Translations under genes and position numbers: made by a program
In this document: positions 5,818 to 6,646 of the stretch, piece after piece
Position numbering within the stretch: the first letter of the stretch is position 1
Layout: each line of letters starts with the position of its first letter
NCBI GenBank assembly: GCA_030642845.1
Contig: DAOWMZ010000104.1
Location: 1-6,646, forward strand
Direction: 5' to 3'
DNA from: Candidatus Zixiibacteriota bacterium
GTDB taxonomy: Bacteria > Zixibacteria > MSB-5A5 > GN15 > FEB-12
Length of the DNA stretch: 6,646 bases
Notes under the pieces: model-generated
What the model saw: only the letters and a program-made list of their open reading frames with translations
Told to the model about the DNA's origin: nothing
The model's database searches: none

Positions 5818-6645
5818 CTATTTCATGCGTAAAAAACTACTGTCTGGTTTAAGATAGCGATCCAGATAAGGGGCGTAATCTATAGTAAACATCTCAATAC
5901 CCATATCCAGTGTATTCTGAAAATTGGATTCATCACCATGATATACTATGTAACGCGACAACATGTCATTATCTTTTAACCATTGAATGAAGTCATCATT
6001 AATTGTTGCCCGACGTGAGGCAATCATATCCGGTTTGAATTTTTTAGGGATTAAATTATACAACCAGGGATTTTTGGTGTCAATCCCTTCCATAACGGTA
6101 ATTATTTCAGGGTTGGTATATTCAAGATATGTAATAAACCAGAAATGTGCGCTTGCCACCATTGCGGATTCATAAAGATTATGTTCTTCGATAAACTTTG
6201 CAATGCCCCTGGCTAAATCAAAAATTGAATCATGTCCGTAGCGTTTCATGTCGAAGTAGAACATTAATTTAAATTTAAAAAGATTTATTGTTCCCGAAAG
6301 AGGTGGAAGGCGGTAGGTGAACATTTCCATACCTGAAGAATCTCTCTTAATTGTTTGAGTCATTGGATATTTTTTCATCTGCACTTCATCAGCGGTTACA
6401 AATGAACCATCTAACATTCTGAATTCCTTGTCGTGATGTATGAAAAAAACTGAATCTGAAGAGAACTGTATATCTATTTCAATAGCAGTAAAATGCTTTT
6501 CAATTGCATCTTTAATTGCTGCATCACTGTTTTCACGAAGTCCAGCTCCCAGACCCCGATGGGCAAACAAAAGCGGACGCGGAGCTTTTGATATTACAGT
6601 TGGAAGTTCTTCTTTCGCACTATAACCACCCCCGATAATTACTAA
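5818..6645 (-). CDS. Glycerophosphodiester phosphodiesterase family protein, 5' partial
   Basis: Members hydrolyse glycerophosphodiesters to glycerol-3-phosphate and an alcohol, usually with Ca2+ or Mg2+, in a TIM-barrel. The frame is open to the right edge of the window. The TTG at 6570 lies inside the first core strand (PLLFAHRG), so it is not the likely start; about 25 further residues are visible upstream, beginning LVIIGGGYSAKEEL, and the true start is outside. The hydrophobic LVIIGGG could be the end of a signal or anchor segment, suggesting export. Counting from the TTG codon, the catalytic set is complete: His4-Arg5 (AHRG), Glu13-Asn14 (RENS), Glu31 and Asp33 (EIDIQF), and His46-Asp47 (IHHDKEF). 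YFDMK (about 108-112) replaces the common EIK strand. It ends at 5818, convergent with the cupin gene, with the hairpin repeat between them. Substrate is unknown; UgpQ or GlpQ identity cannot be claimed. Confidence 0.85.
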   Translation of the reverse strand, partial: LVIIGGGYSAKEELPTVISKAPRPLLFAHRGLGAGLRENSDAAIKDAIEKHFTAIEIDIQFSSDSVFFIHHDKEFRMLDGSFVTADEVQMKKYPMTQTIKRDSSGMEMFTYRLPPLSGTINLFKFKLMFYFDMKRYGHDSIFDLARGIAKFIEEHNLYESAMVASAHFWFITYLEYTNPEIITVMEGIDTKNPWLYNLIPKKFKPDMIASRRATINDDFIQWLKDNDMLSRYIVYHGDESNFQNTLDMGIEMFTIDYAPYLDRYLKPDSSFLRMK

Positions 6646-6646
6646 A

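Overview
The window holds a bacterial chromosomal segment, AT-leaning, with two housekeeping blocks separated by a more AT-rich accessory insert. The proteins are typically bacterial (type II fatty acid synthesis, RNase III, an electron-transfer flavoprotein subunit). They do not fix a phylum. A Gram-negative or other non-model lineage is possible, but no marker here settles it.

Left block (2-2980, + strand): fabG (5' end cut off by the window edge), acpP, fabF and rnc, in the order common to many bacteria. These are the 3-ketoacyl-ACP reductase, the acyl carrier protein, the chain-elongating ketoacyl-ACP synthase II, and RNase III. The fabF stop is immediately followed by the rnc ATG. The acpP-fabF gap (870-988) carries two perfect inverted repeats.

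Accessory block (3062-4505): a two-gene minus-strand operon, convergent with rnc. The first gene (4112-3507) encodes a protein with clear hallmarks of the Panacea (DUF4065, SocA-like) antitoxin domain. The second (3526-3062) overlaps it by 20 bases and encodes a 154-residue protein that I read as the cognate toxin, perhaps of PemK/MazF-like beta-barrel type. Upstream lies a very AT-rich, gene-free stretch of 393 bases, which holds a plausible promoter/palindrome for the operon and a good promoter for etfB. This is the part most likely to contain something undescribed.

Right block (4509-6646): etfB, encoding the ETF beta subunit, on the + strand with no etfA beside it; a small cupin gene just downstream; then a convergent minus-strand glycerophosphodiester phosphodiesterase gene whose 5' end runs off the window. 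Between the convergent cupin and phosphodiesterase genes lies a compact structured repeat (5687-5756). It consists of two diverged hairpins in inverted orientation, each preceded by GTAG at its foot, and looks like a REP/BIME element.
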